DNA from: Mangrovimonas sp.
Lineage (GTDB): Bacteria; Bacteroidota; Bacteroidia; Flavobacteriales; Flavobacteriaceae
NCBI GenBank assembly: GCA_020435705.1
Contig: JAGQZG010000003.1
Location: forward strand, 1-38,507
DNA length: 38,507 bases
Reading direction: 5' to 3'
This document shows positions 24,950 through 32,259 of the stretch, in pieces (the stretch's first letter is position 1; every line of letters begins with the position of its first letter). The position numbers were made by a program, and so were the translations under genes. Below the pieces are notes generated by a model. That model saw only the letters and a program-made list of their open reading frames with translations. It was not told where the DNA came from and ran no database searches.

Positions 24950-25847
24950 ATATTATTTAAATTATCTTGACGAATTAGAGAGCGAAGCTATCTATGTGCT
25001 ACGCGAAGTTTGGGCTCAATTTCAGAACCCTGTTATTCTTTTTTCAGGAGGCAAAGACTCTATTGTAGTCACCCATTTGGCAAGAAAAGCATTTTACCCT
25101 TGCAAAATACCGTTTGCACTCATGCATGTTGATACAGGGCACAATTTCCCAGAGACCATCCAATTCCGGGATGATTTGGTCAAGGAATTGGGCGTAAAGC
25201 TTATTGTGGGCTCTGTACAAAAATCAATAGATCAAGGAAGAGTGGCCGAAGAAAGGGGCAAAAACGCAACCCGAAATGCACTTCAAACAACCACATTGCT
25301 AGATGCCATTGAAGAACACCGGGTTGACTGTGCCATTGGGGGCGGAAGGCGTGATGAAGAAAAGGCAAGGGCCAAAGAACGTTTTTTTTCACATAGGGAC
25401 GATTTTGGGCAATGGGATCCAAAAAATCAGCGTCCTGAATTGTGGAACCTTTTTAACGGTAAACATTTTGAAGGCGAACATTTTAGAGCGTTTCCAATTA
25501 GCAATTGGACCGAAATGGATGTTTGGAACTATATTAAAAAAGAAACTATCAGTATTCCATCATTGTATTTTGCCCATCAAAGAGAGGTGGTGTGGAGACA
25601 AAATTCCTGGATTCCCAATTCTGAGTTTTTGAAACTTGAAGAGAATGAGGAAATTCATCTTAAAAAAATACGTTTTAGAACTCTGGGCGATATTACCATT
25701 ACAGGAGGCATTGAAAGCGACGCGGACACAGTAGAAAAAATAGCCTTGGAAGTGTCTGCCATGCGCCAAACGGAAAGAGGAAACAGAAGTGACGATAAAC
25801 GTTCTGAAACTTCAATGGAAGACAGGAAGAGACAAGGCTATTTTTAA
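24942..25847 (+). CDS. cysD: sulfate adenylyltransferase subunit 2
   Basis: A 301-residue PP-loop ATP pyrophosphatase. The PP-loop SGGKDSIVVTHLA is near residue 35, MHVDTGHNFPETI follows, and GGGRRDEEKARAKER and QWDPKNQRPELW are diagnostic of CysD. The C-terminus ends SDDKRSETSMEDRKRQGYF, as in complete homologues. It forms APS from sulfate and ATP together with the CysN GTPase. It overlaps cysC by eight bases. Confidence 0.96.
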   Translation: MSKYYLNYLDELESEAIYVLREVWAQFQNPVILFSGGKDSIVVTHLARKAFYPCKIPFALMHVDTGHNFPETIQFRDDLVKELGVKLIVGSVQKSIDQGRVAEERGKNATRNALQTTTLLDAIEEHRVDCAIGGGRRDEEKARAKERFFSHRDDFGQWDPKNQRPELWNLFNGKHFEGEHFRAFPISNWTEMDVWNYIKKETISIPSLYFAHQREVVWRQNSWIPNSEFLKLEENEEIHLKKIRFRTLGDITITGGIESDADTVEKIALEVSAMRQTERGNRSDDKRSETSMEDRKRQGYF

Positions 25848-25861
25848 TAAATTTTAGAACC

Positions 25862-25880
25862 GTTGGAGCAACGCTTCAAC
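25862..25880 (+). other. hairpin in the cysD-cysN gap
   Basis: GTTGGAGC and GCTTCAAC form an eight-pair stem with one G-T pair around an AAC loop, inside the 47-base gap. There is no T-run after it, so it is not a standard terminator; it may stabilise or process the mRNA between the two cistrons, or mean nothing. Confidence 0.4.
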
Positions 25881-25894
25881 ATTTCACTCAAATA

Positions 25895-27151
25895 ATGTTA
25901 GATAATAATCAACTATTACGATTTACTACAGCAGGAAGTGTTGATGATGGTAAGAGCACCCTTATAGGCCGGTTACTTTATGATTCAAAATCAATATTCG
26001 AGGATCAGCTTGAAGCAGTTGAAAATACCAGTAAACGTAAAGGACATGAAGGCGTAGACTTGGCTCTTTTTACCGACGGATTAAGAGATGAAAGAGAGCA
26101 AGGAATCACCATTGATGTTGCCTATAGATATTTTACGACCCCCAAGCGAAAATTTATAATTGCTGATACGCCTGGACACATTCAATATACCAGAAACATG
26201 GTAACAGGAGCGTCAACGGCCAATGCGGCTATCATTTTGGTTGATGCCAGACATGGTGTGATTGAACAAACTAAAAGGCATTCATTTATAGCATCATTGC
26301 TTCAAATTCCGCACGTAATTGTGTGCATCAACAAAATGGATTTGGTTGACTATTCTGAAGAAGCTTTTATCAAAGTAATTGAGAAATACGAAGAATTTTC
26401 ATCAAAAATGCTGGTTAAAGATGTGAGATTCATTCCCATAAGTGCGTTGAATGGTGATAATGTTGTAAATAGGTCTACCAACATGGATTGGTACCAGGGA
26501 GCCCCGCTTTTGCATACGTTAGAAACGCTGCACATAAGCAGTGATTACAATAAAGTTGATGCGCGTTTCCCTGTTCAAACCATTTTAAGGCCGCAAAGTG
26601 ATGATTCAAATAGAGATTATAGAGGCTATGCTGGCCGAGTTGCTAGTGGCATTTTTAGGCCAGGAGATGAGGTTACAATTATGCCTTCCGGATTTAATTC
26701 CAGAATTAAAAGCATTGACACCTTTGAAGGTTCAGTTGAACAAGCCTTTGCACCTATGTCTGTTTCCATTGTTTTAGAAGATGATATCGATATAAGCCGC
26801 GGTGATATGATTGTGCGGCCCAATAACAAACCGGAAGCTTTACAGGATATAGAAGTCATGCTTTGCTGGCTCCACAACAAACCCGCAAGACCAAGAGCAA
26901 AATACAGCATTCGTCATACAACCAATGAACAAACGGCAATGATTCAAGAAGTTATATATAAAATTGACATTGATTCGTTAGAAAGAAATCATGAAGACAA
27001 AGAACTTGGCATGAACGATATATGCAAAGTGAAAATAAGAACAACCAAACCTTTAATGATAGATTCCTATCGTGAAAATAGAGCTACAGGAAGTATTATC
27101 TTGATTGACAATACAACCAATGAAACCGTAGCAGCAGGAATGATAGTATAA
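25895..27151 (+). CDS. cysN: sulfate adenylyltransferase subunit 1 (GTPase)
   Basis: A 418-residue EF-Tu-like GTPase. G1 is GSVDDGKSTLIGRLL (about residues 14-28), then ERGITIDVAYRYF-type switch (EREQGITIDVAYRYF), G3 DTPGHIQYTRNM and G4 INKMDLVDYS. Beta-barrel domains follow (VQTILRPQ, GRVASGIFRPGDEVTIMPSG). Length is right for the stand-alone CysN without a fused APS kinase, which agrees with the separate cysC. GTP hydrolysis drives APS synthesis by CysD. Cotranscription with cysD is likely despite the 47-base hairpin-containing gap. Confidence 0.95.
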   Translation: MLDNNQLLRFTTAGSVDDGKSTLIGRLLYDSKSIFEDQLEAVENTSKRKGHEGVDLALFTDGLRDEREQGITIDVAYRYFTTPKRKFIIADTPGHIQYTRNMVTGASTANAAIILVDARHGVIEQTKRHSFIASLLQIPHVIVCINKMDLVDYSEEAFIKVIEKYEEFSSKMLVKDVRFIPISALNGDNVVNRSTNMDWYQGAPLLHTLETLHISSDYNKVDARFPVQTILRPQSDDSNRDYRGYAGRVASGIFRPGDEVTIMPSGFNSRIKSIDTFEGSVEQAFAPMSVSIVLEDDIDISRGDMIVRPNNKPEALQDIEVMLCWLHNKPARPRAKYSIRHTTNEQTAMIQEVIYKIDIDSLERNHEDKELGMNDICKVKIRTTKPLMIDSYRENRATGSIILIDNTTNETVAAGMIV

Positions 27152-27175
27152 GTTTAATATTAATAAGAAAACAAT

Positions 27176-27814
27176 ATGAAAAAAACAACCTTACTCCTTG
27201 CGTTATTAATGGTTACTTTTTCTTGTAAGAATGAAAAAAAGGCTGAAGAAAAAGTTGATCAACCAGAAGCCCCGAAAGAAAAACAGTATGAACTTGTTAA
27301 AAAGTTTGATGCTCGAGACATGCTTATTTGGACCAAAACAAGAATTGGTTGCGAGCAAACCACCGAAGTTCAATTTAGTGAACTACCGTACAAACTATCT
27401 AGAGAAACCCAAACCGAATCCTCATTTCAATCTACGAACCTGATACCGGTTACTTATGCCAATAATTACAAAGTTAGTGTTATAGCAAAAAAAGGATCAA
27501 GCAGTTTCTTTGGGTTAAGAATATCAGGAGCTTATCCGGATAGAGTAGATGCCGTTTTCGATTTAGAAAAAGGAGAGGTAAAAGGAGTTAAAAAGGGTCA
27601 AGATTTTGAAAATGAAGACGCTTCAATTGAAGCACTTGGCGATGGCTGGTATAAATGCAGTGTCTCTGCCAATGTGAGTGCAGACAATATCCGGATTCTA
27701 TTTGGCCCAACCGCTGCGGAAAAAGAGATACTTGGTTGGGAAGGCAAAGTAGAACAAGAAAGTTCAGTTTACTTTATACCTTCCAGTCTTACATTTGAGA
27801 AAGAAGTGAATTAA
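27176..27814 (+). CDS. small lipoprotein with a carbohydrate-binding-like domain
   Basis: A 212-residue protein with a lipobox TFSC (Cys17) and a Lys/Glu-rich linker (NEKKAEEKVDQPEAPKEK). The remainder (about residues 45-205) has the pattern YKVSVIAKKGSSSFFGLRI, then VFDLEKGEVKG, then SIEALGDGWYKCSVS, which resembles the beta-sandwich domain found in phage head-spike and tail proteins and in some carbohydrate-binding modules (the GWY-C-S motif is typical). Function unknown; possibly a surface lipoprotein that binds the polymer made by this locus. Its last 26 codons are repeated in the next ORF with about 70 percent base identity. I recognise the domain type but cannot name a family with certainty. 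Confidence 0.65.
   Translation: MKKTTLLLALLMVTFSCKNEKKAEEKVDQPEAPKEKQYELVKKFDARDMLIWTKTRIGCEQTTEVQFSELPYKLSRETQTESSFQSTNLIPVTYANNYKVSVIAKKGSSSFFGLRISGAYPDRVDAVFDLEKGEVKGVKKGQDFENEDASIEALGDGWYKCSVSANVSADNIRILFGPTAAEKEILGWEGKVEQESSVYFIPSSLTFEKEVN
27734..27814 (+). repeat. 81-base 3'-end repeat, copy 1 (in the lipoprotein gene)
   Basis: The last 26 codons and stop of the lipoprotein gene. It aligns without gaps to 27981-28061, identical at about 56 of 81 bases by hand count, with the first 11 bases except one identical in sequence (GGTTGGGAAGG). Confidence 0.8.
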
Positions 27815-27857
27815 ATAGACTCACAAAAAACAATTAATCAACCTATAAGACACCAAA

Positions 27858-28061
27858 ATGCTCTTTAACTCCATAGACTTTGCCATCTTTTTTCCTATAG
27901 TTTTTGTGTTGTATTGGTTGGTTTCCAAAAACCTCATTCTTCGCAATGTCTTGATTTTAGTATCAAGTTACGTGTTCTATGGTTGGGAAGGAAAAACATC
28001 GCAAAAAACAGAAGTTTATATTATTCCTTCAAGTCTCACACTTGAAGAAGTCATTCAATAA
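27858..28061 (+). pseudogene. chimeric remnant: MBOAT acyltransferase 5' end fused to a lipoprotein 3' end
   Basis: An open frame of 67 codons. Residues 1-41, MLFNSIDFAIFFPIVFVLYW and on to SSYVFYG, match the N-terminus of membrane-bound O-acyltransferases (AlgI-like, normally about 470 residues). From codon 42 the sequence switches to GWEGKTSQKTEVYIIPSSLT and resembles the last 26 residues of the preceding lipoprotein (GWEGKVEQESSVYFIPSSLT). The switch occurs at TATGGTTGGG, where MBOAT proteins usually read YGWWD, so a short shared sequence coding GW could have mediated a deletion. The best reading is that an MBOAT gene and a paralogue of the lipoprotein gene were joined by an internal deletion that removed most of both. 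Whether the 67-residue product is made is unknown. Confidence 0.7.
27981..28061 (+). repeat. 81-base 3'-end repeat, copy 2 (in the chimeric remnant)
   Basis: Gapless partner of 27734-27814; same length, same frame and same stop codon, about 70 percent identical. The divergence shows it derives from a paralogue and not from a fresh duplication of the neighbour. Confidence 0.8.
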
Positions 28062-28104
28062 GCTTAATTTTGAAAGAAGAATGATTATCTGAAAATTAAA
28101 ATAA

Positions 28105-29658
28105 ATGATAAATAACACAAAAATATTAGACTGCACACTCAGGGACGGCGGGTATTATACCAATTGGGACTTTGATAGAGAGTTGGTTGCAGAGTATTGT
28201 AAGTTAATGGAAGAGCTTCCGGTAGACTATGTTGAGGTTGGCTACAGAAGCATTCCTTTGGGAGGCTATTTGGGCGAATACTTTTACTGCCCAGAATATG
28301 TCCTTAAAGAGCTTAAAAGTCTTATGCCTACTAAGAAGTTGGTAATCATACTTAACGAAAAAGACATAAGGGTAGAGCATTTGGACAACCTGTTAACACC
28401 TTGCAAGCCTTATATTGCCATGGTGAGAATTGCGATTGATCCAAAGAATTTTGATCGAGCCATAGGTTTGGCCAAAGGAATTAAGGCCATGGGCTTTGAA
28501 GTTGGGTTTAATGTTATGTACATGTCCAATTGGCGGGATGATCAAGCATTTTTAGACCTTCTTGAAGGAATGGAAGACACCATAGATTATTTCTACATGG
28601 TTGATTCCTTTGGAGGCGTAACGCTTAACGATGTTAAAGAGATAACAGCACTAGTAAAAACCAAAACAACGGTTCCGTTAGGGTTTCATGGGCATAATAA
28701 TTTGGAAATGGCCTTGATAAATACGTTGACCGCTGTTGAAGAAGGTTGTCAAATTGTAGATGGAACCATAACTGGAATGGGAAGAGGCGCTGGTAATTTA
28801 AGAACCGAATTACTGTTAACCTACCTAGATAGCATCAACACAAATCTAAACCTTAATTTTACCCAATTGAGTAACGTGGTTTCCTCTTTTGAAAAATTAA
28901 AAAGTGAATACAACTGGGGTACCAATTTACCTTATATGTTTTCAGGGGCGCATTCATTACCACAAAAGCAAGTAATGGAATGGGTAGGAATGAATAGATT
29001 CCCCATAAGCAGCATCCTCAATGCATTGAACAATCAAAAAGCCGATATTAAGGATAATGTTAAGTTACCTGTCTTGGAAAAAGGCAAGGGGTTTAAAAAA
29101 GCTATTATTTTGGGTGGTGGTAAATCGGCTAAGAAACACGTTCAAGCTATCAAAAAGCTATTAGAGACTGATGGAGATACATTCCTGATTCATGCAGGCG
29201 TTAGAAATGTTTCTGATTACATAGATATTAACTGTATTCAGTATTATACACTTGTAGGCTTTGAGAGTGAAAAGTTATTGAGCCAAATCAAGACGTTTTC
29301 CACTCAACAACAAACCTGCATTTTCCCTCCATTTCCAAGAAAGATGGGCACTATAATTCCTGCCGAGATCCAAAATTTATCAAAGGAAATTGAGGCTATT
29401 GATTTTACAACGTTAGATACCGATTCTCCATTGTCCCTTGCCATACAAGCCGCTTTGGATAATGGTGTTGAAACCATTCTTTTCGCTGGGTTTGATGGAT
29501 ATGATACAACCATAGATCAGGTACAGTTTGTACTCGCTCAGGAGAACCAGAAAATATTTGACGACCTTTCGGAGGTGAAAGAGCTTAAAGCTCTATCAAT
29601 CACACCCACCAAATACAAGAATCTTAACACAACGTCAATTTATAGTTTTCTAGAGTGA
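28105..29658 (+). CDS. DRE-TIM aldolase fused to an alpha/beta C-terminal domain, candidate ulosonate synthase
   Basis: A 517-residue two-domain protein. The N-terminal domain (about 1-310) is an HMG-CoA-lyase-like DRE-TIM barrel: LDCTLRDGG holds the catalytic Arg13 and metal ligand Asp14, GFHGHNN the metal-binding His195 and His197, and GTITGMGRGAGNLRTE the later loop, as in 4-hydroxy-2-oxovalerate aldolase. The C-terminal domain (about 330-517) begins KAIILGGGKSAKKHV and includes DSPLSLAIQAALDNGVETILFAGFDGYD, an arrangement reminiscent of GT42 sialyltransferases and flagellar Maf-type proteins. The next two genes encode a cytidylyltransferase and a HAD phosphatase with four-base overlaps, so the aldolase probably condenses pyruvate with a sugar aldehyde to a 2-ulosonic acid. 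The substrate is inference. Confidence 0.75.
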   Translation: MINNTKILDCTLRDGGYYTNWDFDRELVAEYCKLMEELPVDYVEVGYRSIPLGGYLGEYFYCPEYVLKELKSLMPTKKLVIILNEKDIRVEHLDNLLTPCKPYIAMVRIAIDPKNFDRAIGLAKGIKAMGFEVGFNVMYMSNWRDDQAFLDLLEGMEDTIDYFYMVDSFGGVTLNDVKEITALVKTKTTVPLGFHGHNNLEMALINTLTAVEEGCQIVDGTITGMGRGAGNLRTELLLTYLDSINTNLNLNFTQLSNVVSSFEKLKSEYNWGTNLPYMFSGAHSLPQKQVMEWVGMNRFPISSILNALNNQKADIKDNVKLPVLEKGKGFKKAIILGGGKSAKKHVQAIKKLLETDGDTFLIHAGVRNVSDYIDINCIQYYTLVGFESEKLLSQIKTFSTQQQTCIFPPFPRKMGTIIPAEIQNLSKEIEAIDFTTLDTDSPLSLAIQAALDNGVETILFAGFDGYDTTIDQVQFVLAQENQKIFDDLSEVKELKALSITPTKYKNLNTTSIYSFLE

Positions 29659-30338
29659 TTACAGTTTTTTTACCCTGCCGAGCAGGAAGCGAAAGAGTGC
29701 CTTTAAAAAACACCAAAACATTTGCAGGTGTTGAAGGTGGGTTGGTTAATATCAAGCTAAGAGAACTGCTTAAAATCAAATCGGTTGACACGATTGTGCT
29801 TTCAACAAATGATGAAAAGGTTATTGAAATAGCCAGAGCGTTTAAAAGCGATAAAATAATTATTGATGTTCGTCCCGAGCATCTAGCAACCTCAGCAACT
29901 AGTACCGATGAACTCATCAATTACATTCCCGAAATTATTACTGATGAACATGTCCTTTGGACCCATGTAACGTCTCCTTTTCTTAGTCATGAAATTTATG
30001 ACGAGGCTATTAAGATGTATTTCAACAGCTTGAAAGAAGGATACGATAGCTTAATGTCTGTTAATAAATTGCAGACTTTTTTATGGGATGAAAAAGGGAG
30101 CATTAACTATGACAGGAAGCAAGAAAAATGGCCAAGAACCCAAACACTTCCTAGGCTCTACGAAATAAACAGCGGTATTTTTATTAACTCAATGGGGGGA
30201 TATAAAAAGTTATCCGATAGGATTGGGAATAAACCGTTCTTGTTCGAAACTCATGGCTATGCATCATTTGATATTGATTGGCCTGAAGATTTTGAGCTAG
30301 GTGAATTGATTTATAAATCTTTAAATAAAGATAAATGA
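29655..30338 (+). CDS. acylneuraminate/Kdo-type cytidylyltransferase
   Basis: A 227-residue enzyme starting at GTG, which overlaps the aldolase stop (GTGA); the conserved LPCRAGSERVPLKN (residues 6-19) follows directly, supporting this start. It is the CTP-binding signature of CMP-NeuAc and CMP-nonulosonate synthetases. TDELINYIPEIITDEHVLWTHVTSPFLS and FETHGYASFDIDWPEDFELGE complete the family pattern, with a metal-binding acidic pair in the last motif. It should activate a 2-keto-3-deoxy sugar acid to its CMP form. Placement between an aldolase and a phosphatase indicates that its substrate is the product of those two. Confidence 0.9.
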   Translation: MITVFLPCRAGSERVPLKNTKTFAGVEGGLVNIKLRELLKIKSVDTIVLSTNDEKVIEIARAFKSDKIIIDVRPEHLATSATSTDELINYIPEIITDEHVLWTHVTSPFLSHEIYDEAIKMYFNSLKEGYDSLMSVNKLQTFLWDEKGSINYDRKQEKWPRTQTLPRLYEINSGIFINSMGGYKKLSDRIGNKPFLFETHGYASFDIDWPEDFELGELIYKSLNKDK

Positions 30339-30955
30339 AAACAGTTTTTTGGGACTTTGACGGCGTTATTCTAGACTCAATGAAAGTAAGGGATTATGGC
30401 TTTGAAAAAATATTTGAAAAGTTTTCCCCAGAAAAGGTTCAAAAACTAATACAGTATCACAGAGAAAACGGTGGCTTATCACGGTATGTGAAAATAAAGT
30501 ATTTTTTCAATGAAATTTTGGGGCAGGACATCTCTGAAAGCATGGTTAACCAATATGCTAATGCTTTTTCCTTAATTATGAGAAGAGAGCTTACCAATCC
30601 CGATAACTTGATAGATGAAACTGTAAAATTCATAAAAAACAACTACACAAATTTTAATTTCCATATCGTGTCTGGATCGGATCAAGACGAACTTCGGTTT
30701 TTATGCGAAGAACTTAATTTATCCCATTTCTTTTTAAGCATTCACGGATCTCCCACACCTAAGACGCAGCTTGTAGGAGACATCATGCGTCAAAAAGAGT
30801 ATAATCTTTCCACATCTTGCCTAATAGGCGATTCCAAAAACGATTATGACGCCGCCCAAAGTAATGGCATTGCTTTTTATGGTTACAATAATGAAAAAAT
30901 AAAGGATTTAGGGGTTTTGTACATACAAACGTTTGAAGAGTTTACACTTAGCTGA
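30335..30955 (+). CDS. HAD-family phosphatase
   Basis: A 206-residue phosphatase with motif I FWDFDGVILDS (nucleophile Asp7, acid/base Asp9), a helical cap of the phosphoglycolate-phosphatase type, motif II HIVSGSDQDEL, motif III lysine in SPTPKTQLV, and motif IV CLIGDSKNDYDAA. All catalytic residues are present. It overlaps the cytidylyltransferase gene by four bases (ATGA). By analogy with Kdo and sialic acid routes it may remove the phosphate from the ulosonate phosphate made by the aldolase, before CMP activation; no data fix the substrate. Confidence 0.88.
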   Translation: MKTVFWDFDGVILDSMKVRDYGFEKIFEKFSPEKVQKLIQYHRENGGLSRYVKIKYFFNEILGQDISESMVNQYANAFSLIMRRELTNPDNLIDETVKFIKNNYTNFNFHIVSGSDQDELRFLCEELNLSHFFLSIHGSPTPKTQLVGDIMRQKEYNLSTSCLIGDSKNDYDAAQSNGIAFYGYNNEKIKDLGVLYIQTFEEFTLS

Positions 30956-30994
30956 GCTTCTGGTTTTAATACGCCACAAGAATAAGTAAATAAT

Positions 30995-31002
30995 TATATT
31001 TG
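30995..31002 (+). promoter_or_regulatory. Bacteroidota -7 promoter element inside the polysaccharide locus
   Basis: TATATTTG matches TAnnTTTG in the 77-base gap after the HAD gene and lies 30 bases before the next start. No -33 TTG at the usual place. It may drive the transferase, flippase and polymerase section. Confidence 0.5.
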
Positions 31003-31032
31003 TCTAATTAAAATGACTAAGGTTGCAAATTC

Positions 31033-32259
31033 ATGAAGCGGATTTTATATTTTGACAATTGGGACAAAGGGTATCGTAATTTTTTGAGACTAGATTCCAG
31101 GTTTAAAGAGAGGGGTTACGATACGCTCTTGGTTCACACTTCCTCCTGGATTAGAAACGATGTTGAAAAAGAAAAAACCTTACAAGGATTAAAATTCAGA
31201 GATGTAAGTTATTATAGAACTAACCGCATAAAAAAGATAATTAAAAAAGAGGCCCCATCGGCCATAGTTATTCTTAACCTCTCTTTTATTCTTGATAGGG
31301 CTCTTGTGAAGATTTGTAAAGATTTGGGCATTAATCTATACTATCTTGCCCATGGAAAACTTATAACAAGGGAAAGCCAAGTAGTTGTTAAGGACAACAT
31401 GAAGAAATTTGGGAAAAGCAAGCTTTATTCCAAAGTTAAAATGAAAAATATTTATTCCCTCTATAATTATTTCATTGAAATGAAAAGCCTGTCAAAATTC
31501 TTTGGGTTTTTCATCAAGGCCAGTAAGAACTATACACAATTCACTGCATTTCCAAGATACAGCGAAGAATTGGAAGTGCAAAAATCAATGATGTACTATC
31601 CAATAGACAGAGATATCATGATAGATGAGTATGGGTTTCCTCCAGATAATGTTATTGTAGTGGGCAATCCGGAATTAGACGATTTTTTCCACACAAAAAT
31701 TAAAGATAAAAACGAGTTTTGTGCTCAGGATTTGGGACTGGAAAAGCAAAACTATATAGCCTACATAGATGATGGGTTATCTTCAATGCGTAATTGGGAT
31801 ACAAACAAATGGCTTCAGTTTTTAAAAGATATTAACGATGTTTTAAAAAAGCATGAAATGCAAATGGTAATCAAGCTGCACCCAAGGAGGGAATTGGACG
31901 ACGCCTGTATCTCTTTTTTTAAAGATGAGAGCATTGCCTATTTCAAGGACTTGGATTTCAAGAACTACATTTACCATTCACACTTTGTTTTCAGTCATTT
32001 TTCTTCGGTAATTGTGTATGCTTTATTGTTGGATAAAAATGTGAAATCACCTAGATGGGGACTTTCGGTTGGGATAGAAGAAAATTTTCCGCATGATGTT
32101 ATAGATTATTATTATAACAAAGAAGATTTTGAGAATAATCTCTATAATCTCGCAATTAATAAGCCGGCCATTCAAGATTACCTATTGGAAGCAATAGGAA
32201 CTAGCTTTGACGGGAAATGTATAGATAGAATAGTTGATGAAGTTTTAACCGGCTTGTAA
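31033..32259 (+). CDS. GT-B-type transferase with HG, DDG, HP and SS motifs, candidate CMP-sugar or CDP-polyol transferase
   Basis: A 408-residue soluble protein with no membrane segment. Motifs in order: YLAHGKL (His107), VVVGNPELDDFF (about 208-219), YIDDGLSSM (DDG at 246-248), VIKLHPR (His283-Pro284) and FSHFSSVIVYALLLDKNV (Ser324-Ser325). HP and SS motifs are shared by bacterial polysialyltransferases, capsular Kdo transferases and CDP-glycerol transferases (TagF type); the HG and G-P-D pattern leans to the TagF side, the DDG to the sialyltransferase side, although its spacing differs from that in NeuS. Either way the donor is likely CMP- or CDP-linked, which fits the cytidylyltransferase just upstream. 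Exact family and acceptor unknown. Confidence 0.6.
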   Translation: MKRILYFDNWDKGYRNFLRLDSRFKERGYDTLLVHTSSWIRNDVEKEKTLQGLKFRDVSYYRTNRIKKIIKKEAPSAIVILNLSFILDRALVKICKDLGINLYYLAHGKLITRESQVVVKDNMKKFGKSKLYSKVKMKNIYSLYNYFIEMKSLSKFFGFFIKASKNYTQFTAFPRYSEELEVQKSMMYYPIDRDIMIDEYGFPPDNVIVVGNPELDDFFHTKIKDKNEFCAQDLGLEKQNYIAYIDDGLSSMRNWDTNKWLQFLKDINDVLKKHEMQMVIKLHPRRELDDACISFFKDESIAYFKDLDFKNYIYHSHFVFSHFSSVIVYALLLDKNVKSPRWGLSVGIEENFPHDVIDYYYNKEDFENNLYNLAINKPAIQDYLLEAIGTSFDGKCIDRIVDEVLTGL

